Positions 23,760 to 36,524 are shown, numbered from the stretch's first letter. The stretch: 64,000 bases of DNA from Cepaea nemoralis (GCA_014155875.1 JACEFZ010011363.1:40001-104000); one strand, 5' to 3'. The notes: generated from the letters alone by a model not told the origin. Numbers and translations: made by a program.

Positions 23760-26700
23760 CCATTGGCACCTTGCCGTCTTGACAGATGATAGTTTGTGCT
23801 TTAAAAAGGCATAATAACTTTTAACTATGGCGGTAGCGAGTGTGACTGATAAGGCCAATTTGCGCTGTAAATGTCCGTTCACAGTGGGTGCATGTGAACA
23901 CGTGGTCATTTCCACCATCATGCACCATCTTACGTCTCAAACGCTTGGTGTGTGACTTTTCTGCAATAATTTTCTCCTTTGACTTTATTCCATTTCTGAT
24001 ATTTGCCCTCCATGCAACACGTTCAGCGGCGACTTGCTCCCAATGTGCATTATCAATGCCTGTATCAATCATGTCCCGCTTACACACATCTTTGTATCGT
24101 AGTAGAGGCCGACCCTGAGATCTCTTACCCATCTGTAATTCACCAAAAAAGATATCCTTTGGTATTCTACCATCATCCATCCTCCTAAGATGTCCTATCC
24201 ATCTAAGTCTACGAAGACTGAGCATGGAATAAACTGTCACACAACCTGATCTTTCCAATACTTCAGTATTTGTGATTTTGTCTTGCCACTTAATACCAAG
24301 TATTCTTCGCAGACACCGCATATGAAAGCTGTTTAAATTGTTCTCTTGGTGTGAGTAAGTTGTCCAGGTTTCACTGCCATAGAGAAGAGTACTAAGGACA
24401 CAGGCTTGATAGACAAGGACTTTTGTTTTGGCAGTAAGCTTCCTGTTCTCCCAGACTCTTTTTCTTAACCTGTTCATTGTTGTTGCTGCCTTACCAATCC
24501 GGATGTTGATTTCCTGATCTAGGGATAATTTGCTATTTACCACTGATCCTAGATATGTAAAATGGTCTACTATCTCTAGTTCGGCGTCGTCAATAAAGAT
24601 TGATGGTACCTCATGTGCACCTTGTGACATAATCTGTGTCTTCTTTTTGCTAATTGTTAAACCAAATTCAGAACAAGCATTGGAGAATGCAGATAGTAGA
24701 CATTGCAATTCTTCCTCAGAGTGTGTCGTAACTGCAGCATCATCTGCAAAAAGCAACTCTCTGATCAGTACCCTCCTAATTTTGGTCTTAGCCTTCAATC
24801 TCTGAGCATTGTAGAGGCCGCCATCTGAGCGTGAGTGAATGTATATACCACCATCCTGATCACGAAATGCATATTTCAGTAGAAGTGAAAAGTATATTCC
24901 AAAGAGGGTGGGAGCTAGTACACAACCTTGCTTAACTCCACTCTTGATTTCAAATTCTTCAGAAGTTGCACCATCAAACTTGATTATACCCTTCATGCCT
25001 GTGTGGAACGATTCCACAATGGACAGAAGAGTTGGTGGGCAGCCAATCTTCTTTAGTGCCTTGAACAGACCCTCACGACTGACCAAATCAAATGCCTTTG
25101 TGAGGTCGATGAAGGCAATAAACAGTGGTTGATTCTGTTCACGGCATTTTTCTTGCATTTGTCGCAATGAGAATATCATATCAGTGGTAGACCGGTTCTG
25201 TCGAAAGCCACACTGTGATTCGGGGTAGACTTGATCTCCTAGGACTTGAAGTCTGCGCAGAACAATTCTGGCAAATACTTTTCCAACAATACACAGAAGT
25301 GAGATACCCCTATAGTTGTTGCAGTCGCTCCGATCGCCCTTGTTCTTGTACAGTGTTATGATGCTTGAATCTTTGAAATCCTGTGGGACTTGTCCTTCAC
25401 GCCAGCATAGCTCTATTAGCTGGTGGATCTGTAGAGTGAGTGTGTCTTGCCCACTCCTGATAACCTCTATTGGAATCCCATCCTTACCTGGAGCCTTGCC
25501 AGATGCAAGTTCATTTATAGCACACTTAACTTCTGTTATGGTGGGAAGTGTGTCCAGGTGGTCAAGAGTTGGTAGAGCCTCTATGGCGTTGAGGGCATCA
25601 TCCGCTAGTTTGGTCTCACTTGAGTAAAGCTCCAAATAGTGCTCTACCCATCTGTCCATCTGCTGTTTCTTATCAGTGATGACTTCTCCAGTCAAGGTTT
25701 TCAATGGTGCACTTCTTTTGATCACTGGACCACAAGCTTTCTTTATTCCTTCATACATGCTTCTTATGTCTCCCTTATCACTTGCGATTTGAATGGACTC
25801 ACATAACTTGATCCAATAATCATTTGCACACTGCCTGGCAGCCTTTTGCACATCCTTCCTAGCTTGCCTTAGCTCACTCAGTGTGTTACGCGTTGGTCTT
25901 TCCTTGTTTCTTAAGAGAGCTTTCTTCTTCTTATCAATCAGGGGCTGCAGAGTCTCGCTGTTGGCCGCAAACCAGTCCTGCCTCTTATGATCCACAGTGC
26001 CGTAAACCCCTACGGCAGTTTTATAAAGAGTTTCCTTAATTTGACCCCACTTTTCATTTACTGTACAATTTTCTGGTGTATCAGTGAAAGCGTCTTCAAG
26101 TTGCTGTTGAAACTGAAAGCACTTTTCAGGATCATGAGTGTTAATAATATTAATCCTGGGGCTAGATTTGTGTTTAGCTGTGTAGATTCTCTTTGGTCTC
26201 AGTCTAACCCTTGCAACAACCAAAGAATGATCCGTATCACAGTCAGCACTGTGGTAACTACGAGTCAATGATATATGGTTCAGATGTTGTCTCCGTGTGA
26301 TGATGAAGTCCAGCTGGTGCCAATGGCCGGATCTTGGATGTTTCCATGTGACCTTATGCATCTCTTTTGTTTTAAAAAAAGAGTTTGTAATACATAGGTC
26401 ATTACTGGTGCAATGCTCCAGCAGCCTTTGCCCATTTTCATTCATGCGACCGATGTTGTATTTTCCAAGGCACACTGGCCATGAACTTGAGTCCTTGCCC
26501 ACACGAGCATTGAAATCACCGAGCATATAAATGTAGTCAGATTTTGGAACTGCCTTGATCACGGAGTCTAACTCCTCATAGAACAAATCCTTCACATCAT
26601 CAGAGGAATCGAGTGTCGGTGCATATGCAGTAATAATGGTGGCAAACCCAAAAGAGGTTGCCAAGCGCAGGGATAATAGTCTTTCATTTCCTCCTGCTGG

Positions 26701-27730
26701 AATTTCAATCATTCCCAGTAGCGAATTCTTCACTGCAAAGCCCACACCGTGTTGCCTTTTTTCTGCCTGCCCTCTACCCTTCCAGAAAAAGGTGTAGTTG
26801 TTTTCCCTGAGTGACCCTTCCTCAGCGAGGCGAGTCTCCTGCAGGCCAGCAATATCAATGTTAAGACGATTGAGTTCGGCATCAATCACAGCCGTTTTTC
26901 TCACATCGTCAATATTGGTCAAGTCAGTGGAAAATCCTGGACACATGGTTCTCACGTTCCAGGTTGCAAGCCGTAGCTTGAGGTTTCTATTTTTATTTTT
27001 GTTTGTACCTGGTGCATTGGTTTTACAGCCTGCGATTCAGATTTTGTCCTAGCCCCAAGCACCCATTGAAGCAGGCAGGCTGTGGCGGATCAGCACCCAA
27101 TTGGCTGGGGGCTGCCCAGCTTGAGGCGGGCGGTAGCTGATCAGTGACACCTATAGGTGTCTCCCACCGTCAGAGGCAACGCGTGGCGCCCCATGTCTAC
27201 GCCAACTGACAAGGACTTATAACCCGTAACAGTTGCCTCTCGCTTTGATTCCGAGACCAGTTAAGACCAGGGATGGAGTTATTGCCTCTCCATAGCACAA
27301 AGCCTGGGCTAAAATATAGAGATCATGTGTTGCCCATGCAGCATGATCCCTCTCTCGGCCCGCCTAGTTCACTCCAGAGGAAAGGTAACACCCCTACATC
27401 TGGAACAAGACAAGCTGCAGAAGCTGCCGGATCAGCAAAGCAATGCTCTAACTGTCCGCCTGTCGGAGCTTCGATCCTAGACCAGTCGCCAACCAAGGCT
27501 TAGGGCCTGGTCTGCCCTGCCATGACAATTTTGTCTTTAGCTTGCATTTCCTCGCACCAGGGTAAGGCTTGTACCCTCCCAATTGCGCTCTTCCGCCCGA
27601 AGCCGTTGGCACAATGTGGGGTGTCGGGTTTGGTAAGCGCCGCCCAACGTTCGGCGCTAACAGAGACCAGGTAGTACCGTCTACTGTTATACGGTAGCTC
27701 AGTCATATCTGACTAAGACCTGACTGAAAC
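23760..27730 (-). mobile_element. Full-length 3.97-kb LINE with intact ORF
   Basis: Bounded by a perfect 10-bp target-site duplication ATATGACAAT (23750-23759, 27731-27740). Minus strand: a ~690-bp 5' UTR (27037-27730), one long EN-RT ORF, and a 60-bp 3' UTR. The intact ORF and identical duplication suggest recent insertion. RT and EN blocks are of the RTE-like/CR1-like kind; the clade is not settled. Confidence 0.9.
23821..27036 (-). CDS. LINE polyprotein: AP endonuclease, RT, C2H2 finger
   Basis: The frame is open from 27036 to the stop at 23821, about 1,071 codons. EN domain (first ~280): TWNVRTM, LQETRL, GVGFAVKN, AYAPTLD, LGDFNARVG, LDFIITRR, DTDHSLVVARV. RT domain (roughly 480-800): GKAPGKDGIP, NYRGISLL, CGFRQNRSTTD, FIDLTKAFD, GVKQGCVLAP, LLFADDAAV, YLGSVVN. 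The last ~25 residues form a C2H2 zinc finger with pattern C-x2-C-x12-H-x4-H. The first ATG (26946) lies after TWNVRT, so starting there would lose the catalytic Asn. No in-frame ATG exists between 26946 and the upstream TGA at 27039, so initiation must be non-AUG or by another route. Autonomous retrotransposition is plausible. Confidence 0.9.
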   Translation of the reverse strand: MAGCKTNAPGTNKNKNRNLKLRLATWNVRTMCPGFSTDLTNIDDVRKTAVIDAELNRLNIDIAGLQETRLAEEGSLRENNYTFFWKGRGQAEKRQHGVGFAVKNSLLGMIEIPAGGNERLLSLRLATSFGFATIITAYAPTLDSSDDVKDLFYEELDSVIKAVPKSDYIYMLGDFNARVGKDSSSWPVCLGKYNIGRMNENGQRLLEHCTSNDLCITNSFFKTKEMHKVTWKHPRSGHWHQLDFIITRRQHLNHISLTRSYHSADCDTDHSLVVARVRLRPKRIYTAKHKSSPRINIINTHDPEKCFQFQQQLEDAFTDTPENCTVNEKWGQIKETLYKTAVGVYGTVDHKRQDWFAANSETLQPLIDKKKKALLRNKERPTRNTLSELRQARKDVQKAARQCANDYWIKLCESIQIASDKGDIRSMYEGIKKACGPVIKRSAPLKTLTGEVITDKKQQMDRWVEHYLELYSSETKLADDALNAIEALPTLDHLDTLPTITEVKCAINELASGKAPGKDGIPIEVIRSGQDTLTLQIHQLIELCWREGQVPQDFKDSSIITLYKNKGDRSDCNNYRGISLLCIVGKVFARIVLRRLQVLGDQVYPESQCGFRQNRSTTDMIFSLRQMQEKCREQNQPLFIAFIDLTKAFDLVSREGLFKALKKIGCPPTLLSIVESFHTGMKGIIKFDGATSEEFEIKSGVKQGCVLAPTLFGIYFSLLLKYAFRDQDGGIYIHSRSDGGLYNAQRLKAKTKIRRVLIRELLFADDAAVTTHSEEELQCLLSAFSNACSEFGLTISKKKTQIMSQGAHEVPSIFIDDAELEIVDHFTYLGSVVNSKLSLDQEINIRIGKAATTMNRLRKRVWENRKLTAKTKVLVYQACVLSTLLYGSETWTTYSHQENNLNSFHMRCLRRILGIKWQDKITNTEVLERSGCVTVYSMLSLRRLRWIGHLRRMDDGRIPKDIFFGELQMGKRSQGRPLLRYKDVCKRDMIDTGIDNAHWEQVAAERVAWRANIRNGIKSKEKIIAEKSHTKRLRRKMVHDGGNDHVFTCTHCERTFTAQIGLISHTRYRHS

Positions 27731-27754
27731 ATATGACAATACTGACAGACAAAA

Positions 27755-28430
27755 CAGACATTATCATCATCATGTGCCATGCCAATAAGCATGAGCGGTC
27801 AAGTATTGCCATCTCACACGATCACAAGAGTCATGGATCAGCTCTTGTGTTCTTGCCTTAACAATGTCATATGGCCAAGCTATCCAGGTATTTACTTCTC
27901 TGTCTTCCCCTTGTTCTTTTCCCCTCAAACTTGTCAGTTGTCACCAAGTTCTCCAATGTTTTTCTTCTCATAACGTGTCCAAAAATGTGTGACTGTCTAC
28001 GTCTAATTTCTCTAATCATTTTACAGTTTTCATTTGTTTCTTGTAGGACTTGGTCACTGGTTATTTTGTCTGTCCATGGTATTCTTTGCATTTTCTTAGA
28101 AACCACATTTACACAGCCATCAGATGTTTTTCAGCTTGACTGCTCATTGTCCATACTTCACATCCATAAACAATTACATGTTCTATGTAGCATTTCAACA
28201 CTCTTTTTTCTTGTTTCAAATGATATCTTTTCATTGGTCAGTATGTTTTCCATCTTGCAAAAGGCTACCTTCGCCATGGCAATTCTTGTTCTAATCTCTT
28301 CAAGGCAACTCCCATCAGATGTTATGACTGTTACGAGATAACTGTACCGATTCGCTTCTTTAAGAATATTCCCATTTACTTGTATATTACATTGTGGTAT
28401 CTTCTTCCTCCTACACACATACATACATAC
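27755..28430 (-). mobile_element. 5'-truncated RTE-like LINE, 3' part
   Basis: The minus strand holds the thumb/C-terminal part of an RT: RYSYLVTVITSDGSCLEEI, IPWTDKITSDQVLQETN, FGHVMRRKTLENLVTTDKF, RGRQRSKYLDSLAI, with internal stops, then a 3' UTR ending (ATG)n at about 27765. The final ~90 bp match the ends of the elements at 21.3, 41.75 and 47.7 kb. It sits next to the full-length LINE and within 20 bp of the SPPL3 GLGD micro-exon. Confidence 0.8.
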
Positions 28431-28446
28431 ACAAACAGAGACTCAC

Positions 28447-28492
28447 AATGTCACCAAGTCCAAGCATATTGAAGTGACTGGAATTCTGGGAA
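28447..28492 (-). CDS. SPPL3: SPPL3 micro-exon with catalytic GLGD
   Basis: A 46-bp exon too short to stand out as an open frame. After completing a Ser codon it reads SQNSSHFNMLGLGDI. GLGD carries the second catalytic aspartate and corresponds to HFSMLGIGDIV in vertebrates. The acceptor is TTCTCTTTCAG/T and the donor GACATT/GTGAGT. It was found by looking for the missing stretch between the exons at 30.2 and 20.0 kb, and both phases fit. Confidence 0.95.
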
Positions 28493-28529
28493 CTGAAAGA
28501 GAAAATCCACCAGTTATTACCAGAAATTC

Positions 28530-30060
28530 AAACATGAACAGTTACCTGTGTATACACATGGACAACTACCTGTGTGAATATGTACATCTATCTGTGTGAA
28601 CATATGAACAACTATCTGTGTGAACATGTATAACCATCTGTGTGAATAAATGTACAAATGCATGTGTGAACATGTACAACTTTCTGTGTGAACCTTTGTA
28701 CAGCTATCTGTGTGAACATATGTACAACTATATGTTTGAACATATGTGCAACTATATGTGTGAACATGCACAACTAACTGTGAGTACATGTACAACTGTG
28801 TGAATACATGTACAACAGTATGTGTGAACATGCACAGCTGTCTGTGATAACATATACAACTGTATGTGTGAATGTGTACAGCTGTATGTGTGAACACGTA
28901 CAACTGTATGTGTGAACATTTACAACTGCATGTGTGATCATGTACAACTGTATGTGTGAACATGTACAACTATCTGTCTGAACACATGTACAACTGTATG
29001 TGTGAACATGTACAACTGTATGGATACATGTACAAGTGTATGTGTGAATAAATGTACAAATGCATGTGTGAACATGTACAACTTTCTGTGTGAACCTTTG
29101 TACAGCTATCTGTGTGAACATATGTACAACTATCTATGTGAACATATGTGCAACTATATGTGTGAACATGCACAACTAACTGTGAGTACATGTACAACTG
29201 TGTGAATACATGTACAACAGTATGTGTGAACATGTGCAACAGTATGTGTGAACATGCACAGCTTTCTGTGATAACATATACAACTGTATGTGTGAATGTG
29301 TATAGCTGTATGTGTGAACACGTACAACTATATGTGTGAATATTTACAACTGCATGTGTGATCATGTACAACTGTATGTGTGAACATGTACAACTGTATG
29401 TGTGAACATTTACAACTATGTGTGTGATCATGTACAACTGTATGTGTGAACATGTACAACTATCTGTCTGAACACATGTACAACTGTATGTGTGAACACG
29501 TACAACTATCTGTGTGAACACGTACAACTATCTGTGAGAACATTTATGACTATCTGTGTGAACATATGTACAACTTTCTGTGTGAACACACGTACAGCTG
29601 TACGTGTGAACATCTACGACTATCTGTGAGAACAAGTACAACTGTATGTGTGAGCATGTACAACTGTATGTGTGAGCATGTACAACTGTATCTGTGAGCA
29701 TGTACAACTGTATGTGTGAGCATGTACAACTGTATGTGTGAGCATGTACAACTGCGTGTGAGCATGTACAACTGTATGTGTGAACATCTACGAGTATCTG
29801 TGAGAACATGTACAACTGTATGTGTGAGCATGTACAACTGTGTGTGAGCTTGTACAACTGTATGTGTGAGCATGTAAAACTGTGTGTGAGCTTGTACAAC
29901 TGTATGTGTGAGCATGTACAACTGTATGTGTGAGCATGTACAACTGTATGTGTGAGCATGTACAACTGTATGTGTGAACATATGTACAACTATATTGTGA
30001 ACATGTACAACTTTATGTGTGAACATGTACAACTATCTGCGTGAATACATGTACAACTAG
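28530..30060. repeat. 22-24-bp degenerate minisatellite
   Basis: Units near TGTGTGAACATGTACAACTGTA. A block from about 28644 recurs from 29046 (offset ~402 bp). Overlapping minus-strand frames are repeat-derived. Confidence 0.88.
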
Positions 30061-30211
30061 CTATCTGTGTATTATGTACAACATGTGTATGTATGTGAAA
30101 CACTCTATCTCAACAACAACCGTCAAATATGTGGTAAACAAACAGCTCCATCTAACAACAACGTGTACACATATGTCACGAAATGGCCAAACAGCACAAG
30201 CTGGTACATAC

Positions 30212-30300
30212 CTTGGAAATACTAACTTGGCAGGTAATGACAGTTTGGGGGCATCTCGAACTAGCCCAGTTAAATGCAGTTTTTTGGCAAACAAACCCAC
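30212..30300 (-). CDS. SPPL3: SPPL3 exon (KKLHL ... LSLPAKLVFP)
   Basis: An 89-bp exon encoding VGLFAKKLHLTGLVRDAPKL followed by SLPAKLVFP and the first two bases of a Ser codon. It matches the RKLHLG...RLSLPGKLVFP loop of SPPL3 that precedes the second catalytic Asp. The acceptor is CATCCTAG/GTG and the donor CCAAG/GTATGT. The intron upstream is the 60-69-bp array, whose last unit ends about 35 bp from the acceptor. Confidence 0.95.
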
Positions 30301-30334
30301 CTAGGATGGTAAGATTGGGAAAAAAATCTATAGT

Positions 30335-33300
30335 ACAGTCTGTCATACCAACACAGTTAACTATAATCACATTATTGTTGTTGCTCTAATGTACATCTAT
30401 AGTACAGTCTGTCATACCAACACAGTTAACTATAATCACATTGTTGTTGTTACTCTAATGTACATCTATAGTACAGTCTATCATACCAACACAGTTAACT
30501 ATAATCACATTGTTGTTGTTACTCTAATGTACATCTATAGTACAGTCTGTCATACCAACACAGTTAACTATAATCACATTGTTGTTGTTACTCTAATGTA
30601 CATCTATAGTACAGTCTGTCATACCAACACAGTTAACTATAATCACATTGTTGTTGTTACTCTAATGTACATCTATAGTACAGTCTGTCATACCAACACA
30701 GTTAACTATAATCACATTGTTGTTGTTGCTCTAATGTACATCTATAGTACAGTCTGTCATACCAACACAGTTAACTATAATCACATTGTTGTTGTTACTC
30801 TAATGTACATCTATAGTACAGTCTGTCATACCAACACAGTTAACTATAATCACATTGTTGTTGTTACTCTAATGTACATCTATAGTACAGTCTGTCATAC
30901 CAACACAGTTAACTATAATCACATTGTTGTTGTTGCTCTAATGTACATCTATAGTACAGTCTGTCATACCAACACAGTTAACTATAATCACATTGTTGTT
31001 GTTACTCTAATGTACATCTATAGTACAGTCTGTCATACCAACACAGTTAACTATAATCACATTGTTGTTGTTACTCTAATGTACATCTATAGTACAGTCT
31101 GTCATACCAACACAGTTAACTATAATCATATTGTTGTTACTCTAATGTACATCTATAGTACAGTCTGTCATACCAACACAGTTAACTATAATCATATTGT
31201 TGTTACTCTAATGTACATCTATAGTACAGTCTGTCATACCAACACAGTTAACTATAATCACATTGTTGTTGTTGCTCTAATGTACATCTATAGTACAGTC
31301 TGTCATACCAACACAGTTAACTATAATCACATTGTTGTTGTTACTCTAATGTACATCTATAGTACAGTCTGTCATACCAACACAGTTAACTATAATCACA
31401 TTGTTATTGTTACTCTAATGTACATCTATAGTACAGTCTGTCATACCAACACAGTTAACTATAATCATATTGTTACTCTAATGTACATCTATAGTACAGT
31501 CTGTCATACCAACACAGTTAACTATAATCATATTGTTGTTGTTACTCTAATGTACATCTATAGTACAGTCTGTCATACCAACATAGTTAACTATAATCAT
31601 ATTGTTACTCTATGTACATATATAGTACAGTATGTCATACCAACACAGTTAACTATAATCATATTGTTACTCTAATGTACATCTATAGTACAGTTTGTCA
31701 TACCAACACAGTTAACTATAATCATATTGTTGTTGCTCTAATTTACATCTATAGTACAGTCTGTCATACCAACATAGTTAACTATAATCATATTGTTACT
31801 CTAATGTACATCTATAGTACAGTCTGTCATACCAACACAGTTAACTATAATCATATTGTTACTCTAATGTACATCTATAGTACAGTCTGTCATACCAACA
31901 CAGTTAACTATAATCATATTGTTGTTGTTACTCTAATGTACATCTATAGTACAGTCTGTCATACCAACATAGTTAACTATAATCATATTGTTACTCTAAT
32001 GTACATCTATAGTACAGTCTGTCATACCAACACAGTTAACTATAATCATATTGTTACTCTAATGTACATCTATATTACAGTCTGTCATACCAACACAGTT
32101 AACTATAATCATATTGTTACTCTAATGTACATCTATAGTACAGTCTGTCATACCAACACAGTTAACTATAATCATATTGTTACTCTAATGTACATCTATA
32201 GTACAGTCTGTCATACCAACACAGTTAACTATAATCATATTGTTACTCTAATGTACATCTATAGTACAGTCTGTCATACCAACACAGTTAACTATAATCG
32301 CATTGTTACTCTAATGTACATCTATAGTACAGTCTGTCATACCAACACAGTTAACTATAATCATATTGTTACTCTAATGTACATCTATAGTACAGTCTGT
32401 CATACCAACACAGTTAACTATAATCACATTGTTGTTGTTACTCTAATGTATATCTATAGTACAGTCTGTCATACCAACACAGTTAACTATAATAATATTG
32501 TTACTCTAATGTACATCTATAGTACAGTCTGTCATACCAACATAGTTAACTATAATCACATTATTGTTACTCTAATGTACATCTATAGTACAGTTTGTCA
32601 TACCAACATAGTTAACTATAATCACATTGTTGTTGTTACTCTAATGTACATCTATAGTACAGTCTGTCATACCAACACAGTTAACTATAATCATATTGTT
32701 GTTGTTGCTCTAATGTACATCTATAGTACAGTCTGTCATACCAACATAGTTAACTATAATCATATTGTTACTCTAATGTACATCTATAGTACAGTTTGTC
32801 ATACCAACACAGTTAACTATAATCATATTGTTGTTGCTCTAATGTACATCTATAGTACAGTTTGTCATACCAACATAGTTAACTATAATCATATTGTTAT
32901 TGTTACTCTAATGTACATCTATAGTACAGTTTGTCATACCAACACAGTTAACTATAATCATATTGTTGTTACTCTAATGTACATCTATAGTACTGTCTGT
33001 CATACCAACATAGTTAACTATAATCATATTGTTACTCTAATGTACATCTATAGTACAGCCTGTCATACCAACATAGTTAACTATAATCATATTGTTATTG
33101 TTACTCTAATGTACATCTATAGTACAGTTTGTCATACCAACACAGTTAACTATAATCATATTGTTGTTACTCTAATGTACATCTATAGTACAGTCTGTCA
33201 TACCAACATAGTTAACTATAATCATATTGTTGTTGTTGCTCTAATGTACATCTATAGTACAGTCTGTCATACCAACATAGTTAACTATAATCATATTGTT

Positions 33301-36300
33301 ATTGTTACTCTAATGTACATCTATAGTACAGTTTGTCATACCAACACAGTTAACTATAATCATATTGTTGTTACTCTAATGTACATCTATAGTACAGTCT
33401 GTCATACCAACATAGTTAACTATAATCATATTGTTGTTGTTACTCTAATGTACATCTATAGTACAGTTTGTTATACCAACACAGTTAACTATAATCATAT
33501 TGTTATTGTTACTCTAATGTACATCTATAGTACAGTCTGTCATACCAACACAGTTAACTATAATCACATTGTTGTTACTCTAATGTACATCTATAGTACA
33601 GTCTGTCATACCAACATAGTTAACTATAATCATATTGTTGTTGTTACTCTAATGTACATCTATAGTACAGTCTGTCATACCAACATAGTTAACTATAATC
33701 ATATTGTTGTTGTTGCTCTAATGTACATCTATAGTACAGTCTGTCATACCAACATAGTTAACTATAATCATATTGTTACTCTAATGTACATCTATAGTAC
33801 AGTCTGTCATACCAACATAGTTAACTATAATCATATTGTTACTCTAATGTACATCTATAGTACAGTTTGTCATACCAACACAGTTAACTATAATAACATT
33901 GTTGTTGTTACTCTAATGTACATCTATAGTACAGTCTGTCATACCAACATAGTTAACTATAATCATATTGTTACTCTAATGTACATCTACAGTACAGTTT
34001 GTCATACCAACACAGTTAACTATAATCACATTGTTGTTGTTGCTCTAATGTACATCTATAGTACAGTTTGTCATACCAACACAGTTAACTATAATCACAT
34101 TGTTGTTGTTGCTCTAATGTACATCTATAGTACAGTTTGTCATACCAACACAGTTAACTATAATCATATTGTTGTTGTTGCTCTAATGTACATCTACAGT
34201 ACAGTTTGTCATACCAACACAGTTAACTATAATAACATTGTTGTTGTTGCTCTAATGTACATCTATAGTACAGCCTGTCATACCAACACAGTTAACTATA
34301 ATAACATTGTTGTTGTTGCTCTAATGTACATCTATAGTACAGTCTGTCATACCAACATAGTTAACTATAATCATATTGTTGTTGTTGCTCTAATGTACAT
34401 CTATAGTACAGTCTGTCATACCAACACAGTTAACTATAATCACATTGTTGTTGTTGCTCTAATGTACATCTACAGTACAGTTTGTCATACCAACACAGTT
34501 AACTATAATCATATTGTTACTCTAATGTACATCTACAGTACAGTTTGTCATACCAACACAGTTAACTATAATCACATTGTTGTTGTTGCTCTAATGTACA
34601 TCTACAGTACAGTTTGTCATACCAACACAGTTAACTATAATCATATTGTTGTTGTTACTCTAATGTACATCTACAGTACAGTTTGTCATACCAACACAGT
34701 TAACTATAATCATATTGTTGCTCTAATGTACATCTATAGTACAGCCTGTCATACCAACACAGTTAACTATAATAACATTGTTGTTGTTACTCTAATGTAC
34801 ATCTATAGTACAGTTGTCATACCAACACAGTTAACTATAATCATATTGTTACTCTAATGTACATCTATAGTACAGCCTGTCATACCAACACAGTTAACTA
34901 TAATCATATTGTTACTCTAATGTACATCTATAGTACAGCCTGTCATACCAACACAGTTAACTATAATCATATTGTTACTCTAATGTACATCTACAGTACA
35001 GTCTGTCATACCAACACAGTTAACTATAATCATATTGTTACTCTAATGTACATCTATAGTACAGTTGTCATACCAACACAGTTAACTATAATCATATTGT
35101 TGTTGTTGCTCTAATGTACATCTATAGTACAGCCTGTCATACCAACATAGTTAACTATAATCATATTGTTACTCTAATGTACATCTATAGTACAGCCTGT
35201 CATACCAACACAGTTAACTATAATCATATTGTTACTCTAATGTACATCTATAGTACAGCCTGTCATACCAACACAGTTAACTATAATCATATTGTTACTC
35301 TAATGTACATCTATAGTACAGTCTGTCATACCAACACAGTTAACTATAATCATATTGTTACTCTAATGTACATCTATAGTACAGCCTGTCATACCAACAC
35401 AGTTAACTATAATCATATTGTTACTCTAATGTACATCTATAGTACAGCCTGTCATACCAACACAGTTAACTATAATCATATTGTTACTCTAATGTACATC
35501 TATAGTACAGTCTGTCATACCAACACAGTTAACTATAATCATATTGTTACTCTAATGTACATCTATAGTACAGTCTGTCATACCAACACAGTTAACTATA
35601 ATCATATTGTTACTCTAATGTACATCTATAGTACAGTCTGTCATACCAACACAGTTAACTATAATCATATTGTTACTCTAATGTACATCTATAGTACAGT
35701 CTGTCATACCAACACAGTTAACTATAATCATATTGTTACTCTAATGTACATCTATAGTACAGTCTGTCATACCAACACAGTTAACTATAATCATATTGTT
35801 ACTCTAATGTACATCTATAGTACAGTCTGTCATACCAACACAGTTAACTATAATCATATTGTTGCTCTAATGTACATCTATAGTACAGTCTGTCATACCA
35901 ACATAGTTAACTATAATCATATTGTTACTCTAATGTACATCTATAGTACAGTCTGTCATACCAACATAGTTAACTATAATCACATTGTTGTTGTTACTCT
36001 AATGTACATCTATAGTACAGTCTGTCATACCAACACAGTTAACTATAATCATATTGTTACTCTAATGTACATCTATAGTACAGTCTGTCATACCAACACA
36101 GTTAACTATAATCATATTGTTGCTCTAATGTACATCTATAGTACAGTCTGTCATACCAACATAGTTAACTATAATCACATTGTTGTTGTTACTCTAATGT
36201 ACATCTATAGTACAGTCTGTCATACCAACACAGTTAACTATAATCATATTGTTACTCTAATGTACATCTATAGTACAGCCTGTCATACCAACATAGTTAA

Positions 36301-36360
36301 CTATAATCACATTGTTGTTGTTGCTCTAATGTACATCGATAGTACAGCCTGTCATACCTA
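30335..36360. repeat. 60-69-bp minisatellite filling an SPPL3 intron
   Basis: About 90 units of ATGTACATCTATAGTACAGT, CTGTCATACCAACACAGTTA, ACTATAATCACATTGTTGTT... with one to three GTT triplets, so unit length steps by 3 bp. Further variants are ACACAG/ACATAG and CACATT/CATATT. One plus frame runs over 1,000 codons, but five of six frames contain stops and the array is intronic to a minus-strand gene; I treat it as non-coding. Confidence 0.97.
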
Positions 36361-36420
36361 TAAGGTTTGTTATCTCTAGATTTAACCTTCACTGAACTAC
36401 ACACATGGCCAGATACTTAC

Positions 36421-36492
36421 TGGGTTATCTGCTGGCCGAGTTGCCACTTTGACCATGACATTTGTACTGAAGATGTAGGATGAGAAAAACAC
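36421..36492 (-). CDS. SPPL3: SPPL3 exon ([19 protein letters not shown])
   Basis: A 72-bp phase-0 exon of 24 codons, starting VFFSSYIF and ending [10 protein letters not shown], almost identical to vertebrate SPPL3 in this loop. The acceptor is CCTTGCCAG/GTG and the donor CCA/GTAAGT. The next intron (30301-36420) is nearly all one tandem array. Confidence 0.96.
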
Positions 36493-36524
36493 CTGGCAAG
36501 GAAGACATGATAATTGTCAGATAC

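Noticed and set aside
31612..34857. 1,081-codon plus-strand frame, and neighbouring long frames, in the 60-69-bp array
   Set aside because: The unit is a multiple of three and happens to lack stops in one frame. Unit changes are repeat slippage, there is no non-repeat flanking domain, and the array is an intron of minus-strand SPPL3.
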